Origin: a virus
Virus record (IMG/VR): IMGVR_UViG_3300007960_000048
Coordinates: 1 to 42,657 of that record
DNA: 42,657 nucleotides
Reading direction: 5' to 3' (one strand)
The notes under the pieces are model-generated. The model was not told the DNA's origin. It saw only the letters and a program-made list of their open reading frames with translations, and ran no database searches. The position numbers were made by a program, and so were the translations under genes. Numbering within the stretch: position 1 is the stretch's first letter; every line of letters begins with the position of its first letter. Shown here one piece after another: positions 26,301-34,466 of the stretch.

Positions 26301-29300
26301 CACCAAGTTAGGGATCACCTGGAAGTACCACTACACCGATAAATCTCGAGGGCACGGCTATTTCCGGTTCGCCAACAAAGCTGTGTACGAGTATCTGCAC
26401 AGCCTGGGTAATGCGTGGGAGAAGTACATACCTGAGCATTGGTTTCATACGTCTCAGGCAGCGCTCACACGACTTGTAGACGCGTTCAACTTGGGCGACG
26501 GCGCGAAACGGCCGAAGCACCAAGCTATGTGTATTTCGATAACCTCAGAACAGCTTGCAGTAGACTTGCACCGCGCCTGGGTTCTCACAGGAGGTAGCGG
26601 GGTCATTCGATTTGTTGCTGGTCGCAACGAGTATCGCGATCAGTGGTGCTTATCTCTGTACCGTGATCGCGTTGAGCAGGGGTTCCAGAACAAAGATCGA
26701 TACACCACTGAGTACAGCGGTGAGGTGTTCTGCGTGACAGTCCCTGGTGGTTTGGTATATGTCCGACGAAACGGTAAATGTCATTGGTCGGGAAACTGCA
26801 TCCTTCCGGACAACGAAATGCCCAAAGGTCAGGATGACCAGACCATTGACCTGCTAATGAACCCGGCTGGCGTGCCGGGGCGTGTCAATACTGGTCAGCT
26901 GTTTGAAGCAGCAGCTGGCAAGCTCGCAGAGAAGACGGGCAAGGTCTACTACGCAGACAACTTCAACGAGAAGGGCACTGCCGGCACACTGCAGAAGCTC
27001 AAGAAGGAGCTCGCAGACGCTGGAATCAGCGACGAGGAGACGATCGTTGATCCCACCACGGGCGACCAGCTCGATGACGTGCTCGTCGGGAACATGACCT
27101 GGTTCAAGCTGAAGCACCAGGTATCGAAGAAGATCTCTGCACGCGCCGCTACTGGTGAGCGTTACTCCGTTGACCAACAGCCGACCAAAGGCGGTGACGC
27201 CAGTGCGCAGCGTATTGGCGCGCTAGACACGTTCTCGTTGCTGTCCGGCGATGCCACCGCGTTCTTGCACGACGCGTTCGGGCTCAAGAGTCAGCGCAAC
27301 GACGAGTACTGGCGCGCGGTACAAACCGGGCAGCCGACCCCTCCTCCGCAGACGCCGTTTGTAGAAGAGAAGTTCATTGCCATGTTGCTCGCAGCTGGCA
27401 TCAATCTCGAGCAGTCAGGTAGCACTATCAAAGCTACACCTATGACTGACAACGAGATCCTGTCGATGTCGAGCGGCGAGCTGAAGAAGCCGCTGGTAGT
27501 CAACGCGAAGAACCTGAACCCTGAGAAGGGCGGGCTGTTTGATCCTGGCCTGACAGGCGGCATTGGTGGAAACCGCTGGAACCACATCACCCTCGAAACT
27601 CCGGTTGTCCACCCGTTGATGATCGATGCTGTCGCAGCAGTCGGCGCCTTCAAGACTAAGAAGCAGCTGCAGCAGATCATCGATCGTCAGCTGTTCGTGA
27701 CGCCCGACGGTCAGATCACTGAAGAAGCCGAGGGCAACATCACTGGGGCTGACGGTGTCCGCCGCATCCTGGATAACGTTGACGTAGAGAAAGAGATTCA
27801 GATCACCGAGAAAGCCGCTGCTGGTAAGCGCGGCACTGGGCTGGATAAGGCGCACAAGCGGCTGCGGTACTTGAAGGCGTTGAAAGTGTCAGGCATCAAG
27901 CCTGCCGACGCCTATGTAAACAAACAGCTCCCCGTGATTCCGCCCAAGTTCCGTCAGATTGCGGTGCAGCCTGATGGGACGCTGAGTGTTGCTGACGCAG
28001 TGCACGGATACCGGGAAGTCATGCTCGTCAACAACCAGATTCGCGAGCTGCGCCGTCTCGGGGTTGATGAGGAGAACCTACGTCCGCTCTACCAAGCACT
28101 CACGGGAGCCGTGGGAGGTGTGGTCGGAACGAGTGACCCACTTACTCGCGCACGCAACTTTCAAGGTTTCGTCTCACAGATCAAAGGGAAGACAGCTCCG
28201 AAGTATGGGTTCTTCCAATCGAAAGTGTCCGGTAGGGCGCAGGATCTTACGGGGCGGTCAACCGTAATTCCGAACCCGAAGATGCATCTCGATGAGGTCG
28301 GTGTGCCTCAAGAGATGGCAGCTCGGGTGTACAAGCCGTTTGTGGTCAAGCGGCTGCAGTCGATGGGCAAGACACCTATCGAAGCACGCAAAGCGATCGA
28401 AGAGAACGATCCGCTGGCCGTCAAGGCGCTCGAGATTGAGATGGAGCATCGGCCTGTGCTGATGAACCGCGCCCCGTCGCTGCACAAGTTCTCGATCCAA
28501 GCGTTTAAGCCGCGACTGATCCAAGGCAAGGCCGTTGAGGTCAACCCGCTGATTGTGGGTGGCTTCAACATGGACTTCGACGGCGACACGGCGGGTATCC
28601 ATGTGCCGGTGTCGGAAGAGGCGCGCAAAGAGGCGTTTGACCGGCTGCTGCCTAGCAAAAACCTGTTCAGCCCGCAGGACCACAGTCTCGTACATTCGCC
28701 GACCAAGGAGACTGCGCTGGGTGTGTACCTGATGACCACCCCAAAGGTCAGAGGCAACACGCCGTCAGTGAGTAACTGGGAAAGCCTGTTCCAGCTCTAC
28801 CGCGACAAGAAGGTCAAGGCGAACCAGGCGGCACGCGTGGGCGGGCAGGTGCACTGCATCGGCCAGTGGATCTACGCGCAGACTTTCCCGCAAGCTGTGC
28901 GGCCTGCGTACCGCTCAACGACACGTAAGCTCATGGACGCCGATCTGGAGCGTGCGGGGCGCGAGCTCTCGTCCGGCGAAGCAGCGCGTGTAATCACAGA
29001 GGTCAAGAACCTCGGCAACCACTACGTCACCGAAGTCGGCTTCAGCGTCAGTCTCCGCGACCTGGAAATCGACACGAAGAAGCGGGATGCGGTGATTAGG
29101 AAGGCTAAGCGCCGCAGCAAGACCGTCGGGTACGACGTAGCGGCTAACGAGGCCGTGGCGGAGCTCAGCTTGTTGCTAGACGCTGCAATCAACAACCGGT
29201 TCGTCGAGGCTGGTCCGCTGTCTGGCGCGCTGGGCAAGAAAGGCCAGATCCAGCAGATGGTGCTTAGCCCCGTAGGCACCCGTGACCACAAAAACCAGGT

Positions 29301-30525
29301 CGTACCGATCATCGTCGGCAAGTCCTACGCAGAAGGCCACGACCTTGGCGCCTACCTCAGCACAACGCCTGGTGCACGTAAGGGTCTGATCGACAAAGGT
29401 CTGTCTGTTGCTGATACAGGCTACTTAAGCCGCCTGCTGGTCAACTCGAACGTCGAGATGACCATCAAAGCGGATGACTGCGGAACGATGCAGGGTATCG
29501 AGATGTCTCTTGACGACAAGGAGATCTCCGACCGCTACGGTGCTGAGGGTGCGTACCGCAATCAAATCATCACGCAAGAGCTTGCACGCCGCTTGCGGCA
29601 GAAGGGCGAGAAGCGCATCAAGGTGCGTTCGCCTATGACGTGTAAGGCAGTTGGCGGCATCTGCCAGAAATGCTTTGGCCTCGACGAGAGTGGTAAGTCA
29701 CCTCGCATTGGTTTCCACATTGGTGCGCTTGCTGGGCAGACTATTGGCGAGCGTGCTACGCAGGTGACGTTGCGCGCGTTCCACACAGGTGGTGCGGTTG
29801 GCTCAGAGTCGAACCTTGGCTTTGACCGGATCAAGCAGATCCTGGAAATGCCGCAAACCATTAGAGGTAAAGCAGTTCTGGCTCAGAACGACGGTGTAGT
29901 TAACAAGATCGAGCCCGGTCCTACCGGGGGCGACTATGTCTTCGTGTCGGGCACTAGACATTTCATCCCGCAAGAGCTCGCAACCAAGGTGACGCGAGGC
30001 CAGCGGGTCAAAGCAGGCGATCAACTCAGCCGCCACGGCATCGTCGAGCCGAAAGAGCTGCTGGACCTCACAGGAGATCTGCCGCGCGTGCAGAACTACC
30101 TGATTGATGAGCTGGATAAGAACTACAGCGCGTCAGGCAGTAAGATTCGCCGCAAGATCTATGAGACTGCGATCACGCCTTTGACCAACCGGGCGAAGGT
30201 CACTGAAGCCAACGATGGGTCCAAGTTCGGTGTCGTGTCCGGCGACTTTGTGCTTACTAATCAGATCGAAGAGTACAACGCCAAGATTCGCAAGATGCGG
30301 GGCAAAGAGATCGAATACGAGCCGCTGGTCGCAGGCATCAAGGCCGCGCCTAGCTACAGCACCGACTTTGTCGGATCGCTAATCCACGAAAAGCTCCAGA
30401 AGACGCTCGAGCGAGCCCCCACCATGGGGTTGAAGACTGATCTGCAAAAAGGTCATCCCATCTCTCAACTGGCGCTGACTAATCTGCGCTCCATCGACTC
30501 TGTCAAGCGCCCTGTCAAGATATGA
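23359..30525 (+). CDS. RNA polymerase, fused beta and beta-prime subunits, intein-containing
   Basis: A 2388-codon ORF, about 2040 residues after intein removal. The beta part (to about 1360) has DQNNPL (343-348), VHPSHFSLLDPLHTPEG, WKGYNFEDGIVISES and G-D-K786-x7-K794-G, matching the two active-site lysines of E. coli beta (K1065, K1073). The beta-prime part starts near 1361 with EILSMSSGELKKP and carries NMDFDGD (1737-1743, the Mg-binding aspartates), a bridge-helix region (GARKGLIDKGLSVADTGYLS), zinc cysteines 2041, 2095, 2102 and 2105, and a trigger loop (QVTLRAFHTGG, 2135-2145). The N-terminal beta-prime zinc domain is not seen. No alpha, omega or sigma gene is in the window. It overlaps both neighbours inside the virion cluster, so packaging in the particle is possible but inferred. 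Confidence 0.95.
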   Translation: MIESAHLERFTELLAKSEDIVKAQFPVIGDKSTLTASNFRWRKVGADVLLDVKRQRDVKLKEGTLNAVLVADVKIKNESGKVLDEKNRHPILLIPHLTANGSYLVKGKEVQVVSQFRLRPGIYTSDANDNQVEVFLNTTASRTLKILLNRDTGLIRLRIGSGFHVPIYSVLRCMGMRDAEIRQLLTNELYPTNFEAADLRRDVERMLSKLRPYAQSNELDEQMRLVREFMESKPLDPAVNKLTVGRPVSKIDRSAFYEGVKKALAVSRKEAQADDKESLAFKSIHSVEDFVPEKIQNAAPAIQRKLKFELMRNPTIDSVIPPMTFSEPVTQFFTTSEFTRYSDQNNPLDMASVNALVTTIGDGGISSSHAITDDVRTVHPSHFSLLDPLHTPEGDKVGVTNHLSLGAIKKGQTLFVPVYVAATGKRTEVSVQDLDGTTVAFPDQYSNMPEDPKKGFDGKPKPKDPESVRARRRNQIADVKASEVDYIFVSPDAFFSSTTAMVPFLNNNHANRVLMGDKHVEQSVGLVDPDKPLVQHRLAGGGYEELFGSALTPKAVDIRTGEARGGVVTEVTDDYIKIRPSRGRVYKVPLRHNYPLNSNTYLHDEPIVKVGDRVKAGQDVARNNFTKDGSLAMGKNLKVAYTAWKGYNFEDGIVISESCAKKLTSTHKYEFRVQIKKKVHVGRKKYLAAFPTEVANCPADLYTESGIVKKGATVPPGTVLIPAIQEAEYHPEYDYSKLHRSAGLKFVDISEVWDSAYEGTVVDVVESRGFVKVYIHTKEQMQVGDKLSSRHGSKGIVTCFDDQTDILTANGWKPFSELTLSDKISAQIGGRLEFVTPEALHRFDYSGPMYGVANDHLDYLVTPDHRVWSRIEHYRGQTAEYKFQRADEVKGRRYLQYAAKSSLPEHTAAVFVLPKAARAKGRDCLRKFNTEDFAELLGWYLAEGCLAGGRYGVAQVRQYRIHIAQSQVANPDNCKRIGALLTKLGITWKYHYTDKSRGHGYFRFANKAVYEYLHSLGNAWEKYIPEHWFHTSQAALTRLVDAFNLGDGAKRPKHQAMCISITSEQLAVDLHRAWVLTGGSGVIRFVAGRNEYRDQWCLSLYRDRVEQGFQNKDRYTTEYSGEVFCVTVPGGLVYVRRNGKCHWSGNCILPDNEMPKGQDDQTIDLLMNPAGVPGRVNTGQLFEAAAGKLAEKTGKVYYADNFNEKGTAGTLQKLKKELADAGISDEETIVDPTTGDQLDDVLVGNMTWFKLKHQVSKKISARAATGERYSVDQQPTKGGDASAQRIGALDTFSLLSGDATAFLHDAFGLKSQRNDEYWRAVQTGQPTPPPQTPFVEEKFIAMLLAAGINLEQSGSTIKATPMTDNEILSMSSGELKKPLVVNAKNLNPEKGGLFDPGLTGGIGGNRWNHITLETPVVHPLMIDAVAAVGAFKTKKQLQQIIDRQLFVTPDGQITEEAEGNITGADGVRRILDNVDVEKEIQITEKAAAGKRGTGLDKAHKRLRYLKALKVSGIKPADAYVNKQLPVIPPKFRQIAVQPDGTLSVADAVHGYREVMLVNNQIRELRRLGVDEENLRPLYQALTGAVGGVVGTSDPLTRARNFQGFVSQIKGKTAPKYGFFQSKVSGRAQDLTGRSTVIPNPKMHLDEVGVPQEMAARVYKPFVVKRLQSMGKTPIEARKAIEENDPLAVKALEIEMEHRPVLMNRAPSLHKFSIQAFKPRLIQGKAVEVNPLIVGGFNMDFDGDTAGIHVPVSEEARKEAFDRLLPSKNLFSPQDHSLVHSPTKETALGVYLMTTPKVRGNTPSVSNWESLFQLYRDKKVKANQAARVGGQVHCIGQWIYAQTFPQAVRPAYRSTTRKLMDADLERAGRELSSGEAARVITEVKNLGNHYVTEVGFSVSLRDLEIDTKKRDAVIRKAKRRSKTVGYDVAANEAVAELSLLLDAAINNRFVEAGPLSGALGKKGQIQQMVLSPVGTRDHKNQVVPIIVGKSYAEGHDLGAYLSTTPGARKGLIDKGLSVADTGYLSRLLVNSNVEMTIKADDCGTMQGIEMSLDDKEISDRYGAEGAYRNQIITQELARRLRQKGEKRIKVRSPMTCKAVGGICQKCFGLDESGKSPRIGFHIGALAGQTIGERATQVTLRAFHTGGAVGSESNLGFDRIKQILEMPQTIRGKAVLAQNDGVVNKIEPGPTGGDYVFVSGTRHFIPQELATKVTRGQRVKAGDQLSRHGIVEPKELLDLTGDLPRVQNYLIDELDKNYSASGSKIRRKIYETAITPLTNRAKVTEANDGSKFGVVSGDFVLTNQIEEYNAKIRKMRGKEIEYEPLVAGIKAAPSYSTDFVGSLIHEKLQKTLERAPTMGLKTDLQKGHPISQLALTNLRSIDSVKRPVKI
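25753..26796 (+). mobile_element. Intein with LAGLIDADG homing endonuclease domain
   Basis: In-frame insertion of 348 codons (residues 799-1146). It starts with Cys799 (block A: CFDDQTDILTANGW), has block B T862-P-D-H865, and ends VRRNGKCHWSGN followed by Cys1147 as the +1 extein residue. Both splicing cysteines and the terminal Asn are present; the penultimate residue is Gly rather than His, as in some other phage inteins. Two LAGLIDADG-type motifs are intact: LLGWYLAEG (acidic E943) and LVDAFNLGDG (D1047). Flanking sequence rejoins as GSKGIVT-CILPDNEMP, a continuous polymerase motif. Parts of the insert look more AT-rich than the surrounding gene, as expected of later arrival. Confidence 0.95.
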
Positions 30526-30974
30526 ACGCATACGAAGCACTCTTGGCTCAACTTGAAAAGCTGGCAAACGTCAAGTTGACGGCCGGAACTGGATTCAATC
30601 GTGCGGTGCTGCCCGGGAGCCGAACTATACCAGGAGGATTTGTGAAACGAGGAGCTATGGAGAGCTACGTGTCTGAGCTCGCCAAGATTGCTGAGCATCA
30701 GTACACAACGACTGAGATCGACCGCGCAGGCCGTCGGCAAGACTTGGAAGCACAGCAGTTCCGCCGCGACTACAAAGGTGCTCCGGCCACTGGTGAGGAG
30801 CGCGAAATCGTTCGCCGCTTTGCGCAGAAGACGATTGCCCTGCCTCAACAAAAGGGCTTGAGGATCTCACTCAAAGACTGGGTGCAGCGCCTGATTCGCA
30901 TCATCGAGACGCGGCGTCCTGAGATTCGCGAGAAGATCATTGAGTCGCTGAAGGAGAGCGTCAAGCAGATCTGA
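30522..30974 (+). CDS. Hypothetical protein following the RNA polymerase
   Basis: A 150-residue protein overlapping the polymerase stop as ATGA. It opens with ALLAQLEKLANVKL and later has YVSELAKIAEHQY, both K-x-A motifs of the kind seen in other virion-cluster proteins. The C-terminal half is basic and helical (ISLKDWVQRLIRIIETRRPEIREKI). A strong AGGAGG at 30632-30637 precedes an in-frame GTG at 30642 (residue 41), so a shorter 110-residue product may also be made. No family recognised. Position suggests a virion or polymerase-linked protein. Confidence 0.55.
   Translation: MNAYEALLAQLEKLANVKLTAGTGFNRAVLPGSRTIPGGFVKRGAMESYVSELAKIAEHQYTTTEIDRAGRRQDLEAQQFRRDYKGAPATGEEREIVRRFAQKTIALPQQKGLRISLKDWVQRLIRIIETRRPEIREKIIESLKESVKQI
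30632..30644 (+). promoter_or_regulatory. Internal ribosome-binding site and GTG start
   Basis: AGGAGG at 30632-30637 is followed four bases later by an in-frame GTG at 30642, inside the preceding ORF. A second purine run (GAGGAG) precedes an ATG at 30657 in the same frame. This is a better ribosome-binding site than that of the annotated start at 30522, which depends on overlap with the polymerase stop. Either the true gene begins here or two forms are produced. Confidence 0.5.
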
Positions 30975-32410
30975 TGGACGCGGGCTACCCTTCAGGACTT
31001 GGAGGCAATAAGCCTGCTGTGTTGAGCACAGCGGGTCAGCAGCTGTACGCCTACCAAACGCGAGGGGTGAACCGGTCGCACCAGATGTTTGCTGGTGTGA
31101 TTCGTGGCTACAACCCGAAGACACGGGTTTACAACGTCACGATCGACCGTATCGGGGATCGTCTCTGCTCCGCTATGCGGCAAGGCGCAGAACGGCCGTA
31201 CTCGCAAGGTACGCGCGTAATCACTGCTCACTTCGTAGGTGCTGATTGGGTAGTGATCGGTGAGCTTGATGTCATCTCTGCCAATACAGGCACAGAGGCC
31301 AACACCATCGAAGAGCAGCTTGCTGACTCTGCAACCAACCTCGAAGGTGACCTCCTCAACCGCACAGGTCAGCAGATCAGCTTCCGACGAATAGACCAGC
31401 GCGGCATCGCTGAGTCGGCGATCTTCCCCGGTGACGCGATCATGCAGAACCGTGCGCGGCTCAACCAGGAGCGTGCGTTAGTGCGGGTCTACGACTTCGG
31501 AGACATCTTGCTCCAACCGAAGTCCCGCCGCACCTACTTCCTGATGCACTCCCAGGGAAACCGCATCCAAGCGTCGTGTCGGGACTGGTCGTTTGAGTCT
31601 GCAGGGTGGACGGACACCCACACCACGGTCACTGCCTCCGGGGCGACACAGGGGCGGGTGACGCACTTGAACCTGCTTCGGGCTCAGAGTCTTGCGCAAG
31701 ACGTAGACCTGCGGGAGTTCACCGGATTCGTGCCTCTGGTGATTGTCGATGATGTAGCGGGGCTGGGCAGCCTCCCGATCGTTGCTCGAGGGCGCCGCCG
31801 GCTGTGGGGTGGCCATCGCGTCGAGGAGATCGACAACGAGACCAACACCTACCGGATGCAGCAGCAGGCTGGAGAGCAGCTGCTGAGCCTGGAAATGGGG
31901 GAGTTGGCCGCAGAGAATGCGCCGCACCCCAGCACGGACTTTTCGAACCCCAACACCCCTGGAGGGGTGCAGGATGCTGTTGGCGGGCCTGTTTCAGCCG
32001 GCGTCCACTTCAAGGTTGGTGACAAGTTCGACATCACGTTCAACTCGGACTCCGGCGAGCTCAAGATCCAGGAGACGGGGTCAGGCACCCCGCATCAGCT
32101 GGTCATTGACTCCCAAGGCACACGGGTAGAGCGCGGGTCTCAGTTCTTCCGGTTGACTGACGAAGGGCTGGAAGTCACTGTCAACAGGACAGTTGTAGTT
32201 TCCCAGAATGGAGTAGACGTGACTGGCGACGTCGAGCTGCAGGGCAACATGAACATTCAAGGGAATGTGACCGCCCAAGGAAATGTCACAGCTGCCGGCT
32301 TGGTGGCGGACGCCTTGGGGGACCTGGTCGAGATCCGCACCAGCTACAACGCACACATTCACCCGACGCCCGAAGGTCCGAGCGGTCCCACAAGTGTCCC
32401 GATGACCTGA
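30974..32410 (+). CDS. Baseplate spike protein (gp45/gpV-like)
   Basis: A 478-residue protein starting on the base that ends the previous stop. The N-terminal part (about 35-100: GVIRGYNPKTRVYNVTIDR, GTRVITAHFVGADWVVIGEL) fits the OB-fold of phage membrane-piercing spikes. A long central region follows. The C terminus has four six-residue G-N-V-type repeats (418-441), typical of a trimeric beta helix, then SYNAHIHPTPEGPSGPT with H461-x-H463, the iron- or metal-binding apex pattern of P2 gpV and Mu gp45 tips. It should sit under the tail tube and pierce the outer envelope. A contractile tail is suggested but not shown, as no sheath gene is in the window. Confidence 0.75.
   Translation: MDAGYPSGLGGNKPAVLSTAGQQLYAYQTRGVNRSHQMFAGVIRGYNPKTRVYNVTIDRIGDRLCSAMRQGAERPYSQGTRVITAHFVGADWVVIGELDVISANTGTEANTIEEQLADSATNLEGDLLNRTGQQISFRRIDQRGIAESAIFPGDAIMQNRARLNQERALVRVYDFGDILLQPKSRRTYFLMHSQGNRIQASCRDWSFESAGWTDTHTTVTASGATQGRVTHLNLLRAQSLAQDVDLREFTGFVPLVIVDDVAGLGSLPIVARGRRRLWGGHRVEEIDNETNTYRMQQQAGEQLLSLEMGELAAENAPHPSTDFSNPNTPGGVQDAVGGPVSAGVHFKVGDKFDITFNSDSGELKIQETGSGTPHQLVIDSQGTRVERGSQFFRLTDEGLEVTVNRTVVVSQNGVDVTGDVELQGNMNIQGNVTAQGNVTAAGLVADALGDLVEIRTSYNAHIHPTPEGPSGPTSVPMT
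32225..32296 (+). repeat. Hexapeptide repeat region of the spike
   Basis: Four consecutive six-codon units encode GDVELQ, GNMNIQ, GNVTAQ and GNVTAA (residues 418-441). The six-residue period with Gly-Asn at each turn indicates an intertwined beta helix that forms the rigid needle just before the metal-binding apex. Confidence 0.75.
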
Positions 32411-32428
32411 TAATGGGTCTAAGCAGCT

Positions 32429-32788
32429 ATGACCAATCTCACACAGTACTGGGTCCGCGTTGAACCCGCGTTCGACAGCACCTCAAGCGTCAAGACGACG
32501 CAGCTTGGTGTGATAGGCGTTACAACCAACGCTAGCTACAGCATCACCAACAAAGGTCGCATTCCTGTGATCCTGCGTATCCAGGTAGCCGGCGCCGGCG
32601 GTACGTGGGCTACGTTGATGCCCGGAGAGACCGGAGGCTTCAACGCCACTGGTACGTCCGCCCAAGCAATCACGTTGGATGCATACCGTCGCTACGCGCC
32701 CATCTTCGTTTCTGTCAATTCTGACAAGTTCTCACCAGGAACCGATCCGCAGCACATTGGTGTACTGCAGGTGACACGCAATGCCTAA
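32429..32788 (+). CDS. Small virion structural protein
   Basis: A 119-residue beta-rich protein with few charges and no cysteines, 18 bases after the spike gene. Its end overlaps the next start by 8 bases. Pattern: strands around YWVRVEPAF, QLGVIGVTTNASYSITN and PVILRIQVAGAGGTWATLMPGETGGF, consistent with a single beta-sandwich domain, perhaps a decoration or baseplate protein. No family recognised and no K-x-A motif. Confidence 0.5.
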   Translation: MTNLTQYWVRVEPAFDSTSSVKTTQLGVIGVTTNASYSITNKGRIPVILRIQVAGAGGTWATLMPGETGGFNATGTSAQAITLDAYRRYAPIFVSVNSDKFSPGTDPQHIGVLQVTRNA

Positions 32789-34463
32789 GCTCCGGGGACA
32801 AGCGCTGTTTGCTGAGGCCCCGAGCTTCGGCGACTTCGAGAAGTCGGCATCCTCACGGCTGTCACGTGACTCAAAGAACTGGCCTGAGGAGGTCATGGAC
32901 GTGCTGCACCAAACGCAGCCGTACTTGGCCGACTACCACATCAACGTCCGCATGAACAAGACGGACTCTGATAGTGGGCACGGTGTCGGTGCGATCAACA
33001 TTGACGACAAGGTAATCATCCCTGTCGTGATCTCTGATTGCCGCCTAGCACCGCTAGACGTGTTCATTAGCAAAGAGGACGTGCTGCCGCTCACACGTCC
33101 TGCGCTGGAGGAAGCGCTGCAGCGTGACGACCCGATCGGGGAGCCGGTGAAGCCGGGCCGTTCAGGTGAGTCGTCCGACGCATCGATTGCGTATCTCACG
33201 TTGCCTCCGTTTGACGGCAAGTACGCTTACGCATCGCTTAGCTACGCTGACGATCAAGTCAAGCAGGCTATGGCGTACCTCAAGCCGAACCAGCTGGAGT
33301 GGGGTCTGACGACCAGCCGCGCTTTCGAGGACGTGCTGCGCAAGTACGCAGCAAACGCCACTGAGCCTGTCGTTGAAGACACGCGAGCAGCAGCAGCCGT
33401 AGTCGATGTAGAGGTCAACCCTGCTCAGCTGATCCAGGAACCGGGCATATACAAGGTCGCTACCGCTGATGGTGAGCGAGCCGGCTTCGTAGCGCACAAC
33501 GTCTACTACTTCGACTTGGACGACCTGCGTGAAGGTGTCCAGGCGTTTGTGGGCCTCGACAAAACTGCCGCGTTTACTGATCGTCCCCTGTGGGGCTCTG
33601 CGTACGACGGCGTGCCGGAGCTTGAGGAGGACGACTGGAGCGGTACCGGCGTCTTTGTGTTCGTCAAATCGGCGGACACCATCGTCACCGAGCCCGTGAA
33701 CATTCGCGGTTCCGCCGGCAATGACTACATCGCTGAACTGCGTGGCGATAAGTCAATCAAGTTCCGCAAGACTGCTAGCGAGCAACCGTTCCAGCGTGTT
33801 GAAGGGGATGTGGACACCATCCTGCTGAACGACGACTGGATCTTCTTGAAGCTCGCAGACAAGGCACAGCCTGTGGACTACCAGCCCACAACCAGCGACG
33901 TGCCGGCAGCCCAAACGATCACAAAGGTAGGCGGCTACGCCCGCATGCCTGACGGTGAGACAGTCAGACTGCGTGAGTTGGCTGACTACCTCGGACGGAC
34001 GTATGAAGATGCCTTCGCAAAAGAGGCCGCTAGCCGGCTGATGGCTGATGGCGTAGTCAGCTACGTAGAGCTGCCCGCTCCGGAGGTTAAGCCGATCGAA
34101 GGCATGCCGGTTCTCTCGAACGAAGAGAAGGCAGCTCTCTGGAAAACGGCAGCTCTGGTTGAGCAGGCTATCTACCAAGCTGAGCGCCAGCAGCTCATCA
34201 AGTGTGCTGAAAGCGCAGAAGAGCTGAGCCGACGCACAGTAGACGCAGTGCTCAGCCTCAACTTCTTGAACGAGCAAAACGTCCTGAAGTTCGTGGAGTC
34301 GCTGGACACGATGCGAGACGCTCGTCGCGCCGTTGCTCAGTTACTGATTGCAGCACGCGTTGGCCTTGAGGTTGACTCGTCTCCGATCCGTACAGCGCTG
34401 TTTGCACTAGACGCTGTTATCCGCGACCTGACGGAACTGAAGAACATTACTTACAGCGGGTAA
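32781..34463 (+). CDS. Hypothetical virion protein rich in the K-x-A motif
   Basis: A 560-residue protein, ATG overlapping the upstream gene by 8 bases. The N-terminal 45 residues include SFGDFEKSASSRLSRD. Residues about 55-130 (NVRMNKTDSDSGHGVGAINI, VIPVVISDCRLAPLDVFI) and about 215-370 (IYKVATADGERAGFVAHNVYYFDLDD, DWSGTGVFVFVKSADT) look like beta domains; the C-terminal 150 residues are helical. It has about nine hydrophobic-x-K-x-A motifs (for example FEKSA, LDKTA, FRKTA, FAKEA, LWKTA). No enzymatic motif. Probably an internal or head-associated virion protein, inferred from motif and place. Confidence 0.5.
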   Translation: MPKLRGQALFAEAPSFGDFEKSASSRLSRDSKNWPEEVMDVLHQTQPYLADYHINVRMNKTDSDSGHGVGAINIDDKVIIPVVISDCRLAPLDVFISKEDVLPLTRPALEEALQRDDPIGEPVKPGRSGESSDASIAYLTLPPFDGKYAYASLSYADDQVKQAMAYLKPNQLEWGLTTSRAFEDVLRKYAANATEPVVEDTRAAAAVVDVEVNPAQLIQEPGIYKVATADGERAGFVAHNVYYFDLDDLREGVQAFVGLDKTAAFTDRPLWGSAYDGVPELEEDDWSGTGVFVFVKSADTIVTEPVNIRGSAGNDYIAELRGDKSIKFRKTASEQPFQRVEGDVDTILLNDDWIFLKLADKAQPVDYQPTTSDVPAAQTITKVGGYARMPDGETVRLRELADYLGRTYEDAFAKEAASRLMADGVVSYVELPAPEVKPIEGMPVLSNEEKAALWKTAALVEQAIYQAERQQLIKCAESAEELSRRTVDAVLSLNFLNEQNVLKFVESLDTMRDARRAVAQLLIAARVGLEVDSSPIRTALFALDAVIRDLTELKNITYSG

Positions 34464-34466
34464 GCC

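Noticed and set aside
25753-26796. Intein region considered as a lineage-specific polymerase domain
   Set aside because: Presence of Cys1, TPDH, terminal Asn, +1 Cys and two LAGLIDADG motifs, and the clean rejoining of polymerase sequence, identify it as an intein.
32781-34463. Tape-measure protein
   Set aside because: At 560 residues with beta domains and no long coiled-coil or repeat pattern, it does not fit; no tape measure is visible in the window.
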